From Candidatus Dormiibacter spiritus (lineage in GTDB: Bacteria; Chloroflexota; Dormibacteria; Dormibacterales; Dormibacteraceae): a stretch of DNA of 64,000 nucleotides. The position numbers and the translations under genes are program-made. Each line of letters starts with the position of its first letter. Position 1 is the stretch's first letter. Positions 15,975-23,087 of this stretch are shown here, one piece after another. The DNA lies in the NCBI GenBank assembly GCA_003244185.1, contig QHBT01000029.1:1-64000 (forward strand). The letters run 5' to 3'. A model generated the notes under the pieces. That model had not been told where the DNA came from. It made no database searches and saw only the letters and a list, made by a program, of their open reading frames with translations.

Positions 15975-16127
15975 CCTCACCGCCAGCATAAGCAGCGGCG
16001 CCGAGGTGGCCGGGCGGCGGATCTACCTCGGCCTGGGACGGAGTGCAGCAGTGCACTTAGCGCCATGCGCGTTCAGCCGGCATGCTCCCTGGCCGCCTTT
16101 AGCGGCTACGGGTTAGGCTGCCGGGCA

Positions 16128-16157
16128 TAGACAAATGCGCCCAACCTGCGCTATCTC
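16128..16157 (+). promoter_or_regulatory. Candidate promoter of the LysR-family gene
   Basis: TAGACA (16128-16133), an 18-base spacer and TATCTC (16152-16157). ATG follows nine bases later at 16167. Confidence 0.35.
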
Positions 16158-16166
16158 TTATCGGGC

Positions 16167-17060
16167 ATGGTTCTAGTTCAGGTTGAGGGCTTTCTGCAGG
16201 TGGCGCGGCTGGGCAGCGTGAGCCGCGCCGCCGAGGTTCTCCACGTAACCCAGCCCACGCTCACCGCGCGCTTGCACGGCCTGGAGCAGGAGCTCGGCAG
16301 CAAGCTCTTCATTCGCACTCGCTACGGGATGCGACTGAGCGACGCCGGTTGGGCTTATCTGCCCCACGCCGAACGGATGCTGGCGGCGATGCGCAGCGGC
16401 CGCCGCGCCGTGGAAGAGTTGGCCAGCGCAGTTGCAGGCCAGCTCCATCTGGCCGCCGCTCCGGCAGTCAGCACCTACATCCTGCCCTCAGTGCTGGAGA
16501 GGTTTGCGGCCCTCCATCCCCGGGTTGAGGTGATGGTGAAGACAGGCCATTCCGAGGACGTGCTCCGCATGGTGCTGAACGATCTGGCCTCGGTCGGCCT
16601 GGGCCGGGCACTGCAGCATCCCGACGTGGTGGCCAAGCCCTTTCACGAAGAGGAGCTCGTGCTGGTGGTGCGGCCCGGTCATCGCTTCACAAGCCGTTCC
16701 GGCGTCTCGCTCGCTGACGTGGGGAACGAGGAAGTGATCATGTTCGACCGCACCTCCAGCTACTACGAGATCACTCAGGCCGCGTTCGCCACGGCGGGAG
16801 TGAGCCTGCGCGGCTTCATGGAGCTTGACAATATCGAGGCGGCGAAAAAGATGGTGGAGCGGGGCCTCGGTGTCAGCCTGCTGCCGGCCACCGCCGTGGC
16901 GAAGGAGGTGGCCGGAGGCGAGCTCCTCCGCGTCGAGCTGAGCGGCGGACCTCCCCTGCGCCGACCCCTCGTGGCGATGTGGCGGCGAGACTCGGGTCCG
17001 CCCTCGGGTATCACGGCGGCCTTCTTGGAACTGCTGCACAGCTGGCAGCCTGAAAGCTAG
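16167..17060 (+). CDS. LysR-family transcriptional regulator
   Basis: 297 residues. The N-terminal winged helix-turn-helix (residues about 4-62) reads FLQVARLGSVSRAAEVLHVTQPTLTARLHGLEQELGSKLF in consecutive parts, the LysR signature. A linker helix and the periplasmic-binding-fold effector domain follow, including a GHRFTSRSGVSLADVGNEEVIMF segment. It lies 170 bases upstream of the isocitrate lyase gene on the same strand. It may control that gene or itself; LysR regulators more often face their target divergently, so the target is not certain. No clear T-N11-A site was identified. Confidence 0.93.
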   Translation: MVLVQVEGFLQVARLGSVSRAAEVLHVTQPTLTARLHGLEQELGSKLFIRTRYGMRLSDAGWAYLPHAERMLAAMRSGRRAVEELASAVAGQLHLAAAPAVSTYILPSVLERFAALHPRVEVMVKTGHSEDVLRMVLNDLASVGLGRALQHPDVVAKPFHEEELVLVVRPGHRFTSRSGVSLADVGNEEVIMFDRTSSYYEITQAAFATAGVSLRGFMELDNIEAAKKMVERGLGVSLLPATAVAKEVAGGELLRVELSGGPPLRRPLVAMWRRDSGPPSGITAAFLELLHSWQPES

Positions 17061-17230
17061 ATATAGCGGGCGTCGATGGCTGGATCCGATCATCCTCGTG
17101 TGGCGCATATCTGCGTGTGTTACGGTGGCGAAAGGAGAGCCAAATCCGGCTCCCTTTGCCGATGTCGGCCGGGTGCAACCATCCTGGCGTCTGCACCCCC
17201 GAATCGCCAAGCAACGTAGAGGAGATACAG

Positions 17231-18358
17231 ATGCGCCTGGTTGACACTCCGCTCTTACCGCCCGGGTTTCAGATCCCTGACACGCGGTTCCTCCATCCCT
17301 CGCAGGTACTGCGCCAGAAGATGGAGAGCCAGCCGTACGTCTTCGGCCCCGGCATCTTCGATCCCCACGGGGCCGAGCTGGTCATGTATCACTGCCTGGA
17401 CGCCGTCTACCTCAGCGGTTACTCCTTTGCCATCGGGCATCTCGGCACCACCGACATGGACCTGTACTCCAGCGTCGAGATCGCTGACGGCGCCCGGCGG
17501 ATAGTCAGCGCGCTGCGGAAGTTCCAGCTGACGATGGCGGTGGGCGATCCCGGCCAGGAGGTGCCGCCTCGTCACCTGGCGATTCCGCCCGTCGTGGCCG
17601 ACATGGATGTTGGCTACGGCAATGTGTTCAACGTCCAGCGCACCACCGAGCTTTACGTCAATGCCGGCCTGGCCGCGGCTCACATCGAAGACCAGGTGAT
17701 GCCGAAGCGCTGCGGGCATATCGCCGGCAAAGCGCTGGTGCCCGCAACGGAGTTTGTCGCAAAACTGAAGATGGCGCGCGCGGTGGCTGACGATCTCGGC
17801 AACAAGGATTTCGTGCTCATCGCCCGGACCGATGGTGTCTCCGCCACCGAAGCGCCGGAGACCACCCGCGGCATCGAGCTGGCGATCGAGCGCGGTCTCC
17901 GCTATCTCGAGAGCGGCGTCCCGGACCTGCTCTGGTGCGAATTCCCCACAGCGGAGCGGGGGCCTACGCAATACTTCCACGAGCAGATCCAAAAGCGCTT
18001 CCCCGAGGCGCGCTTCGCCTTCAACTACTCCTCCTCGTTCAAGTGGTTCAACGAAGGAGAGCCGATGACCTGGACGGAGCTGAGCCAGATGGGGGTCAAG
18101 TTCATCTTCATCACCCTCGCCGCCCAGCACGCCATGGGCTTGGGCATGAGCCGCCTGCTGGAGGCCCTGAAGGAGCAGCAGCAGCACGGCTACATCGAGC
18201 TGCAGAAGCAGGAATGGGCAGGCGGTGACGATGTTCCCACCCGCAGTCACCACCTTTTCAGCGGTGTGCCTTACCACCACCACCTGGGAGAGGAATTGGG
18301 GACGGCGCGCTTTGGCTCCGGCGTCGACCAGGGCCTGGAGTTGGCGAAGATCGTCTAG
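17231..18358 (+). CDS. Isocitrate lyase (short form, ICL/PEP mutase superfamily)
   Basis: 375 residues from ATG 17231, preceded by AGGAGA. Superfamily motifs are present: the Mg-binding region VVADMDVGYGN, IEDQVMPKRCGH with the catalytic Cys, LIARTDGVSATE, and FNYSSSFKWF, which matches the NxSPSFNW motif typical of isocitrate lyases rather than methylisocitrate lyases. The active-site loop is KRCGH, not KKCGH, a methylisocitrate-lyase feature, so substrate assignment is not absolute. The protein is shorter than enterobacterial AceA (about 430) and resembles archaeal/Chloroflexi-type short ICLs. It would support a glyoxylate shunt; no malate synthase is seen in the window. Confidence 0.85.
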   Translation: MRLVDTPLLPPGFQIPDTRFLHPSQVLRQKMESQPYVFGPGIFDPHGAELVMYHCLDAVYLSGYSFAIGHLGTTDMDLYSSVEIADGARRIVSALRKFQLTMAVGDPGQEVPPRHLAIPPVVADMDVGYGNVFNVQRTTELYVNAGLAAAHIEDQVMPKRCGHIAGKALVPATEFVAKLKMARAVADDLGNKDFVLIARTDGVSATEAPETTRGIELAIERGLRYLESGVPDLLWCEFPTAERGPTQYFHEQIQKRFPEARFAFNYSSSFKWFNEGEPMTWTELSQMGVKFIFITLAAQHAMGLGMSRLLEALKEQQQHGYIELQKQEWAGGDDVPTRSHHLFSGVPYHHHLGEELGTARFGSGVDQGLELAKIV

Positions 18359-18412
18359 CGCGACCGGCGCCAGTTTCGCTGCTCGAGATGTCGTGCGTAG
18401 GGGCGACGGTGC

Positions 18413-18440
18413 TTGCATACCGCGAGCATTCTGCTAGCAT
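18413..18440 (+). promoter_or_regulatory. Promoter of the toxin-antitoxin operon
   Basis: TTGCAT (18413-18418), a 16-base spacer and TAGCAT (18435-18440) with TG upstream. The antitoxin ATG follows eight bases later at 18449, predicting a leaderless transcript. Confidence 0.55.
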
Positions 18441-18448
18441 AGCGCGAC

Positions 18449-18670
18449 ATGAGGACCCTCTACCTGCGCAACGTCCCGGATGTCGTCGTGGAGAGACTCG
18501 GCCGCCTGGCTGCCAGCGAGGGCATCTCCATCAGCGCGGCGGCGGTTCGCGAACTTGCCAGCGTGACGCGGCGGGCCGACAACCATGCGCTGCTGGGCAA
18601 CCTGCCAGACCTTCAAGTCGAGGTCGACAGCGTGATAAGCGACATCGCCTCCGCCAGAGATGGCCGTTGA
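18449..18670 (+). CDS. Antitoxin of a VapBC-type pair (ribbon-helix-helix/FitA-like)
   Basis: 73 residues. The N-terminal MRTLYLRNVPDVVVERLGRLAASEGISISAAAVREL is laid out as a beta strand plus two helices, the FitA/VapB DNA-binding pattern. The C-terminal part would wrap the toxin. Its stop TGA overlaps the toxin TTG start (TTGA), the coupled arrangement expected of a toxin-antitoxin operon. Autoregulation at the promoter just upstream is expected from the family. The exact sub-family is not certain. Confidence 0.85.
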   Translation: MRTLYLRNVPDVVVERLGRLAASEGISISAAAVRELASVTRRADNHALLGNLPDLQVEVDSVISDIASARDGR

Positions 18671-19050
18671 TAGTGGTCGACGCGTCAGTTGCAGTGTTGG
18701 CGCTTCTCAACGCGGGAGTAGCTCGGGATCTGCTTCAGGAGCAGCCTGTCCATGTTCCCCACCTCATCGATTCGGAGGTCGTGAGCGGACTTAGAAGCCG
18801 TGTGCTCGGGCGGAGGATCACAGCCGAAAACGGCCTGACCGCGTTGCGCGTTTGGAGCAAGCTGGGAGTGATCCGATATCCCTTGAGCGGCCTCTTGGAG
18901 CGCGTCTGGGAACTGCGGGAGAACGTCTCGGCCTACGACGCCGGATATGTGGCACTGGCGGAAAACCTCAGCTGCTCTCTCGTCACCGCCGACTCTCGGC
19001 TGGCCCGGGCTTCGGGAATCTTGTGCGCTGTTACGCTTGTGCCCAATTAA
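18667..19050 (+). CDS. VapC-type PIN-domain ribonuclease toxin
   Basis: 127 residues from TTG 18667, or GTG 18673. The four acidic PIN positions are present: Asp in IVVDASVAV, Glu in HLIDSEVVSGL, Asp in SAYDAGYVALAE and Asp in LVTADSRLARA. This predicts a Mg-dependent ribonuclease, usually cutting tRNA or rRNA, kept inactive by the upstream antitoxin. Length and motif spacing are normal, so the module looks intact. The transcript probably ends at the hairpin at 19077. Confidence 0.92.
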   Translation: MIVVDASVAVLALLNAGVARDLLQEQPVHVPHLIDSEVVSGLRSRVLGRRITAENGLTALRVWSKLGVIRYPLSGLLERVWELRENVSAYDAGYVALAENLSCSLVTADSRLARASGILCAVTLVPN

Positions 19051-19076
19051 AGTAGGCAGCTGCGGTACTAAGAGAC

Positions 19077-19098
19077 AGGCCGCCCGGGCGGGCGGCCT
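19077..19098. terminator. Bidirectional terminator-like hairpin between vapC and hsp20
   Basis: AGGCCGCCC-GGGC-GGGCGGCCT, a perfect nine-pair GC-rich stem with a four-base loop, lies in the gap between the convergent VapC and Hsp20 genes. A clear U-tract is missing on both strands. Confidence 0.55.
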
Positions 19099-19124
19099 CT
19101 CGCCTCAACTGACCGGGTTCCAGC

Positions 19125-19619
19125 TCAGGACTTCGTGGACCCGGTGGAGCCGAGCTTCTTCTGGCTCTCAGTTCTGCCCACGCTGATCTTGACAGGCTGG
19201 GCTTTGGGCGCGATGGGTACGGACACGGTCAGAACTCCGTTATCGAAGCTGGCTGCGATCTCCTCCACCTTGATATCGCCGGGGAGGGAGATCCGGCGCA
19301 CCCAGTCGCCCTGGAAGACTTCGCGCTGCAGCCAGCGGCCCTCATCAGTCTTCTGCTCGGTCTGCCGCTGGGCCTCGATGCTCAGCACCCCGTCGGAGTA
19401 CGTGATCTCAACCTCCTCGGGCTTGAACCCGGCCAGGTTGCACTGGATCTCGTAACCGCTCTGGGTCTCCCGAACGTCGACCGGCAGGTACGACGCCGGC
19501 CGGGCGCCACCACTGCCCTCGCTGAGGAGCTGAGAGCCGACCGAATCGCGCAGGATGCGGTCCATGGCGCGCGTCATGGTCGTCAGCTCCGTGAACGGAT
19601 CCCAACGAACAACTGCCAT
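19125..19619 (-). CDS. Small heat-shock protein, Hsp20/alpha-crystallin family
   Basis: 164 residues. The N-terminal arm MAVVRWDPFTELTTMTRAMDRIL is typical of bacterial Hsp20. The alpha-crystallin domain spans about residues 48-140 (PVDVRETQSGYEIQCNLAGFKPEEVEI, then ISLPGDIKVEEIAASFDNGVLTVSVP). The C-terminal extension has a PVKISV motif in place of the usual I-x-I/V. ATG 19619 is chosen because GGAGG lies eight bases upstream; two upstream in-frame ATGs are less well placed. It is an ATP-independent chaperone that holds unfolding proteins. An imperfect palindrome sits about 75 bases upstream. Confidence 0.95.
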   Translation of the reverse strand: MAVVRWDPFTELTTMTRAMDRILRDSVGSQLLSEGSGGARPASYLPVDVRETQSGYEIQCNLAGFKPEEVEITYSDGVLSIEAQRQTEQKTDEGRWLQREVFQGDWVRRISLPGDIKVEEIAASFDNGVLTVSVPIAPKAQPVKISVGRTESQKKLGSTGSTKS

Positions 19620-19694
19620 TTCCTTCACCTCCATCCGAGATTTGGATTTACACCAGTTCCTTACCACGCCCCAGGAAAGGCCTAAACATGGCCT

Positions 19695-19712
19695 GCTTGG
19701 AATTCCTCAAGC
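19695..19712. repeat. Imperfect palindrome upstream of hsp20
   Basis: GCTTG-GAATTCCT-CAAGC has five-base inverted arms and a central GAATTC. It is about 75 bases upstream of the Hsp20 start. The arms loosely recall the HAIR operator (CTTGAGT-N7-ACTCAAG) of HspR, but the match is partial. Confidence 0.25.
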
Positions 19713-19831
19713 CGCAATTTCCGCCAGTACCTGCTACCTCTGAGGTCAATGGAACAACCGGACTCAGCCCCGGCCCGCGCTCCCTTTGTCACCTAACCGG
19801 GCCTCCCGCCGCCGGCTCCAGGCAACGGGCG

Positions 19832-19874
19832 ACCGCCGGCATGTCAACCAGAATTCGGCTGGCATGCCGCCGGT
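19832..19874 (-). terminator. Hairpin downstream of the SDR gene
   Basis: ACCGCCGGCATG and CATGCCGCCGGT form a 12-pair stem with one mismatch, plus an inner CCAG/CTGG stem, 31 bases beyond the stop of the minus-strand SDR gene. No T-run. Apart from this hairpin and the palindrome at 19695, the 286 bases between hsp20 and the SDR gene show nothing else. Confidence 0.4.
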
Positions 19875-19905
19875 GACGTTGTCCTTGAAGTCAGCCTGAG
19901 CCCTT

Positions 19906-20658
19906 CTAACGCGGCGCCATCCGCAGCGCGCCGTCCAGCCGGATCGTCTCGCCGTTCAGCATCTGGTTGGCCACTACGTGGCAGGCGAGGTCGGCGTACT
20001 CGCGCGGGTGACCCATGCGCTTGGGATGCGGAATCTCCTCCGCCAGCGCCTGCCGGAAGCGCTCGTCCAGCCCGGCCAGCAAAGGCGTGTCAAAGGTGCC
20101 GGGGGCGATAGTGCAGACCCGAATCAGCTGGCTTGCCAGATCTCGAGCCGCGGTGATTGTGAGGGACACGATTCCGCCCTTCGATGCGCTGTAGGCAGCC
20201 TGCCCGACCTGGCCCTCGTAGGCAGCGATGGAGGCTGTGTTGATGATCACGCCGCGCTCATCGTTGGCCGGCTCCAGCTGCGCCATCCGGTGAGCCGCCA
20301 GCCTGAGCACGTTGAAGGTGCCGACCAGGTTGACGTCGATCACCCGCTGGAAGTCCGCCAGCGGCATCGGTCCCTGCCTGCGCAGGACCCGGGCGCCGGG
20401 TCCGATCCCAGCGCAGTTGACCAGGATGCGGAGATCGCCCGCCGCCTCCACCGCTCGCTGAACTTCAGCTTCGTTGCGCACGTCTCCAGGGACAAATGTG
20501 ACCCCACCTGGGAGATCCTGCGCCACGCGCTCACCGTCTGAAGTGGGCAGGTCGAAGATGACCACCCGAGCCTCGCGTTCGATCAGCGCCTGCACCGTCG
20601 CCAGCCCCAGGCCCGAGGCGCCTCCTGTCACCAGAGCGTCCTTGCCGAGAATCTCCAT
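19906..20658 (-). CDS. Short-chain dehydrogenase (3-hydroxyacyl-CoA dehydrogenase type II-like)
   Basis: 250 residues. The Rossmann motif TGGASGLGLATV (about residues 11-22), NCAG and the catalytic YSASKGG with its upstream Ser (INTASIAAYEG) are intact. The C-terminal region PHPKRMGHPREYADLACHVVANQMLNGETIRLDGALRM is like the HSD17B10/type II 3-hydroxyacyl-CoA dehydrogenase group, suggesting NAD-dependent oxidation of a hydroxyacyl-CoA or hydroxysteroid. ATG 20658 is supported by TATGCT nine bases upstream (20668-20673, minus strand). It stands alone, separated by 46 bases from the SixA gene upstream. Confidence 0.88.
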   Translation of the reverse strand: MEILGKDALVTGGASGLGLATVQALIEREARVVIFDLPTSDGERVAQDLPGGVTFVPGDVRNEAEVQRAVEAAGDLRILVNCAGIGPGARVLRRQGPMPLADFQRVIDVNLVGTFNVLRLAAHRMAQLEPANDERGVIINTASIAAYEGQVGQAAYSASKGGIVSLTITAARDLASQLIRVCTIAPGTFDTPLLAGLDERFRQALAEEIPHPKRMGHPREYADLACHVVANQMLNGETIRLDGALRMAPR

Positions 20659-20704
20659 GGCCCGGAAAGCATAGCCGCGATCCCGCAACCCGCGGGCGGA
20701 GCCG

Positions 20705-21181
20705 CTACGTCGCGGGAGGTGGCAGGTAGCGGGCGGCGGTCAGGGTGCCACCGACCAGATCCAGAAGCCAGGTCCCGGCCTTTTCGAACCGCAGAGCGTC
20801 GCGCTTAGCCAGGCCGGAGCGCAGCAGCTCCTCGCAGACCAGCGCCATCACGTCGCCGTGGGTGCAGCAGGCCACGGCCCCTGCACGGAATCCGCCGAAA
20901 AGCCGCAGCACCTGCTCCAGCGAGGCGCCTTCGACCAGCGCTGGCTCATCCTCCACCGCCAACCGGCACGCCTGCGCCAGCGGCTCGACTGTCTGCGTGC
21001 AGCGCAGGTAGTCGCTGGAAAGGATGCGGACAGCGTCGACTATGGCAAGCGTCTGCAGCAGCCCCTCCGCCTGGCGCCGGCCGCGGGCGCTGAGAGGGCG
21101 CAGCCGGTCGTCCCCGCGCCAGGCGGAGCGCTGGCCCGCATGCGCGTGCCGGATGAGCGCCACCTGGACCAGTCTTTTCAC
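20705..21181 (-). CDS. SixA-type histidine phosphatase
   Basis: 158 residues. RHG-family active site: LIRHAHAG near the N-terminus (phosphoacceptor His), an Arg in LSSDYLRCTQT, and the second catalytic His in CCTHGDVMALV. These enzymes remove phosphate from phosphohistidine or from small phosphorylated metabolites. The start overlaps the stop of the NUDIX gene by four bases (ATGA). In mycobacterial MutT1 a NUDIX domain is fused to just such a domain in this same order, so the pair may act as a split MutT1. Confidence 0.9.
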   Translation of the reverse strand: MKRLVQVALIRHAHAGQRSAWRGDDRLRPLSARGRRQAEGLLQTLAIVDAVRILSSDYLRCTQTVEPLAQACRLAVEDEPALVEGASLEQVLRLFGGFRAGAVACCTHGDVMALVCEELLRSGLAKRDALRFEKAGTWLLDLVGGTLTAARYLPPPAT

Positions 21182-21600
21182 GGCAGGCTCTGCGTCAGCA
21201 CGATGGCCCGATCAACCGGATAGCTCAGCAGGGCGGCCGCCTCTTCCTGGGTCAGCCAGCGCAGCTGGTCCACCTCCCGGTTGGCCAGAAAGCGGCCCTC
21301 CCGCACGAGCATGGACCAGTAGAGGACGACCTTGTCCCGCCCCCGCCGGTCCTTGTAGGCAGTGCAGCCGAGGGGCTTGACCAGTTCGCACCTGAGCCCT
21401 GTCTCCTCCCAGACCTCCCGCAGCGCGGCCTGCTCGGCGGATTCATCTCCGTCAACCTTGCCCTTGGGCAGCGTCCAGTCGTCCTGCTCAGGCCGGTGGA
21501 CGATCGCGAGCTCGGTTAGACCGCCCGGGCCGGGCCGGCAAACTACGCCGCCGGCCGCCTGGATGTGGCCGGTCAGCAGGGCGCTCAAGCCTTGAGCCAC
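21178..21600 (-). CDS. NUDIX hydrolase (MutT1-like)
   Basis: 140 residues from GTG 21600; TTG 21588 is an alternative. The Nudix box is intact: GKVDGDESAEQAALREVWEETGL (split here as GKVDGDESAEQ and REVWEETGL, matching GX5EX7REUXEEXGU). AAGGVVCR at the N-terminus and WTLPKGKVDG before the box are typical of the MutT/ADP-ribose or diadenosine-polyphosphate group. It overlaps the CYTH-CHAD gene upstream by 16 bases and the SixA gene downstream by four, so all are translationally coupled. Its substrate is unknown. Confidence 0.9.
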   Translation of the reverse strand: MAQGLSALLTGHIQAAGGVVCRPGPGGLTELAIVHRPEQDDWTLPKGKVDGDESAEQAALREVWEETGLRCELVKPLGCTAYKDRRGRDKVVLYWSMLVREGRFLANREVDQLRWLTQEEAAALLSYPVDRAIVLTQSLP

Positions 21601-23087
21601 GCTCTCAACTTGGGCCTGTCGAGCCGCCGCCAAACCTTGGGCCACGCGGCCCGAGCCTTCTCCGCCTCCGCCAGCTCCCGCGCCGCCAGCTCGCCGGCAG
21701 CGAATGCGCGCCGGCCGGCGCCCGCCTGCCTCCGGAGCCACCGGCTGGCGGTCACGCAGTCCTGGTGTTCACCCAGCACCGTCTGCAGCGCCGACACCGC
21801 CCGGGCGAACCGCTCGGCCGCCGGACCCATCGCTGGAGCCACCGCCTCAGCGGCGTAGCGGGCGCGCTTGGCCAGGATGCGGCAGGCATGCAGGTCCTCG
21901 TTCGGCGATTCCGCTTGGAGATTCCGCATCCCGGCCCGGAGTTCCACCCACGGCTTCAACGCAAGCGCCGGCAGCACCTTGAGCGCCGGGCTCTCGTGCT
22001 GCCCAGCCAGAAGGGGGGACTCAGCAGCCGCCACCAGCCTTTCCAGCAGGTCGGCATACCTCTTGCCGGCCAGCGTCGCCCGCAGCGCTGTGCGGCTCTC
22101 GTCGGCAGCAGCAGCCAGCCGAGCGCAGATGTACTTCCCAGCCTTCCGATCCTCGGCCGGCAGGAGAGCGAGGTGGCCCTGCAGGCGGTCGAGCAGCACC
22201 TCCTGGTCGCGGACGGCTCCCAGCTCGTCGGCCGCCCACGCCAGCTCGTCCCGCAGTGCATCCGCCCAATCTCGGTCCAGCAGCGGCCTGAAGGTGCGCA
22301 GGTGACTGCGCAGTCGGCGGGTCCCCACCCGCGCCTGGTGCACATCCTCCGGTCGCCCGGCCAAGCGGATGCCGAGATCGTGCGAGAGGACGAGGGTGAC
22401 CGCCTCGGCCAGCGCCCGCCTCACCACCTCCCCCGCCGTCGGCTCCCGACCCAGCTGTGGCGGAGCGGCTTCCGGGGGCCGCTGGGCTGCGGGCCCCAGA
22501 GCCCTGACGTGCTTGGGGGTGGGGTCGGGCTCGCCGGCCCCGGCCGTGCGGAGGCTAGCCAGGAGCGACGGCAGGATCTCGTCGCCACCGGGGAAGAGCT
22601 CCACCTCCACTTCCCGGAAGCGCGCAGCGACCCGGCGCCCTTCGAGCACCGACACCTCGTCGTCCACCACCTCCGCCAACCGCTGGCCGGCCCGCTCCAG
22701 CAGCACCCGACGCCGCCAGGTGGAGAGGCGTGCGACCGGCTGCAGCTGGCCGCTCCGAACATAGCCCTGGAGCAGGTCGAGCGCGCGGCGGGGGACTGTC
22801 CGAGCAGGTCCGCTGAAGTGCAGCTCCGGCCGCACCAGCATCCCATCGCTGGCCGACCCGGCCAGCTTCAAGGTCCAGCCGGCCCGCGCGCGATAGCGCA
22901 GGCTCACTCCCCAGCGTGCTAGCCGGAGGTCAGCGGTGTCCCAGTAAGCCGTTTCCAGGCGAGCCTCCTGCTCGCTGGCCGCAGTGACCCCTTCAGTCGC
23001 CAGGTTGAGGTCCGGCAGGTTGAAGCCGGGAGCGGCGCTGAGCTTGACCTCGCGCTCGCTGGAGGGCTCGCGCTCAGCCTCCGCCAA
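21585..23087 (-). CDS. CYTH-CHAD domain protein (inorganic triphosphatase/polyphosphate-binding)
   Basis: 500 residues from TTG 23087, with GAGGA five bases upstream. The N-terminal CYTH domain (about 1-200) starts with the EREVKL motif and has the alternating charged tunnel strands LRYRARAGWTLKLAG, LSTWRRRVLLE and FREVEVELFPG. The C-terminal CHAD domain (about 220-495) is all-helical with conserved HQARVGTRRLRSHLRTF and CRILAKRARYAAEA. CYTH domains hydrolyse triphosphates and CHAD domains bind polyphosphate. The gene overlaps the end of the polyphosphate kinase gene by 14 bases, which supports a role in polyphosphate turnover or granules. Confidence 0.9.
   Translation of the reverse strand: MAEAEREPSSEREVKLSAAPGFNLPDLNLATEGVTAASEQEARLETAYWDTADLRLARWGVSLRYRARAGWTLKLAGSASDGMLVRPELHFSGPARTVPRRALDLLQGYVRSGQLQPVARLSTWRRRVLLERAGQRLAEVVDDEVSVLEGRRVAARFREVEVELFPGGDEILPSLLASLRTAGAGEPDPTPKHVRALGPAAQRPPEAAPPQLGREPTAGEVVRRALAEAVTLVLSHDLGIRLAGRPEDVHQARVGTRRLRSHLRTFRPLLDRDWADALRDELAWAADELGAVRDQEVLLDRLQGHLALLPAEDRKAGKYICARLAAAADESRTALRATLAGKRYADLLERLVAAAESPLLAGQHESPALKVLPALALKPWVELRAGMRNLQAESPNEDLHACRILAKRARYAAEAVAPAMGPAAERFARAVSALQTVLGEHQDCVTASRWLRRQAGAGRRAFAAGELAARELAEAEKARAAWPKVWRRLDRPKLRAWLKA

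Noticed and set aside
19695-19712. HspR (HAIR) operator upstream of hsp20
   Set aside because: Arms match only five bases with an eight-base centre instead of the seven-base arms of HAIR. Kept only as a low-confidence palindrome; no CIRCE element was found either.
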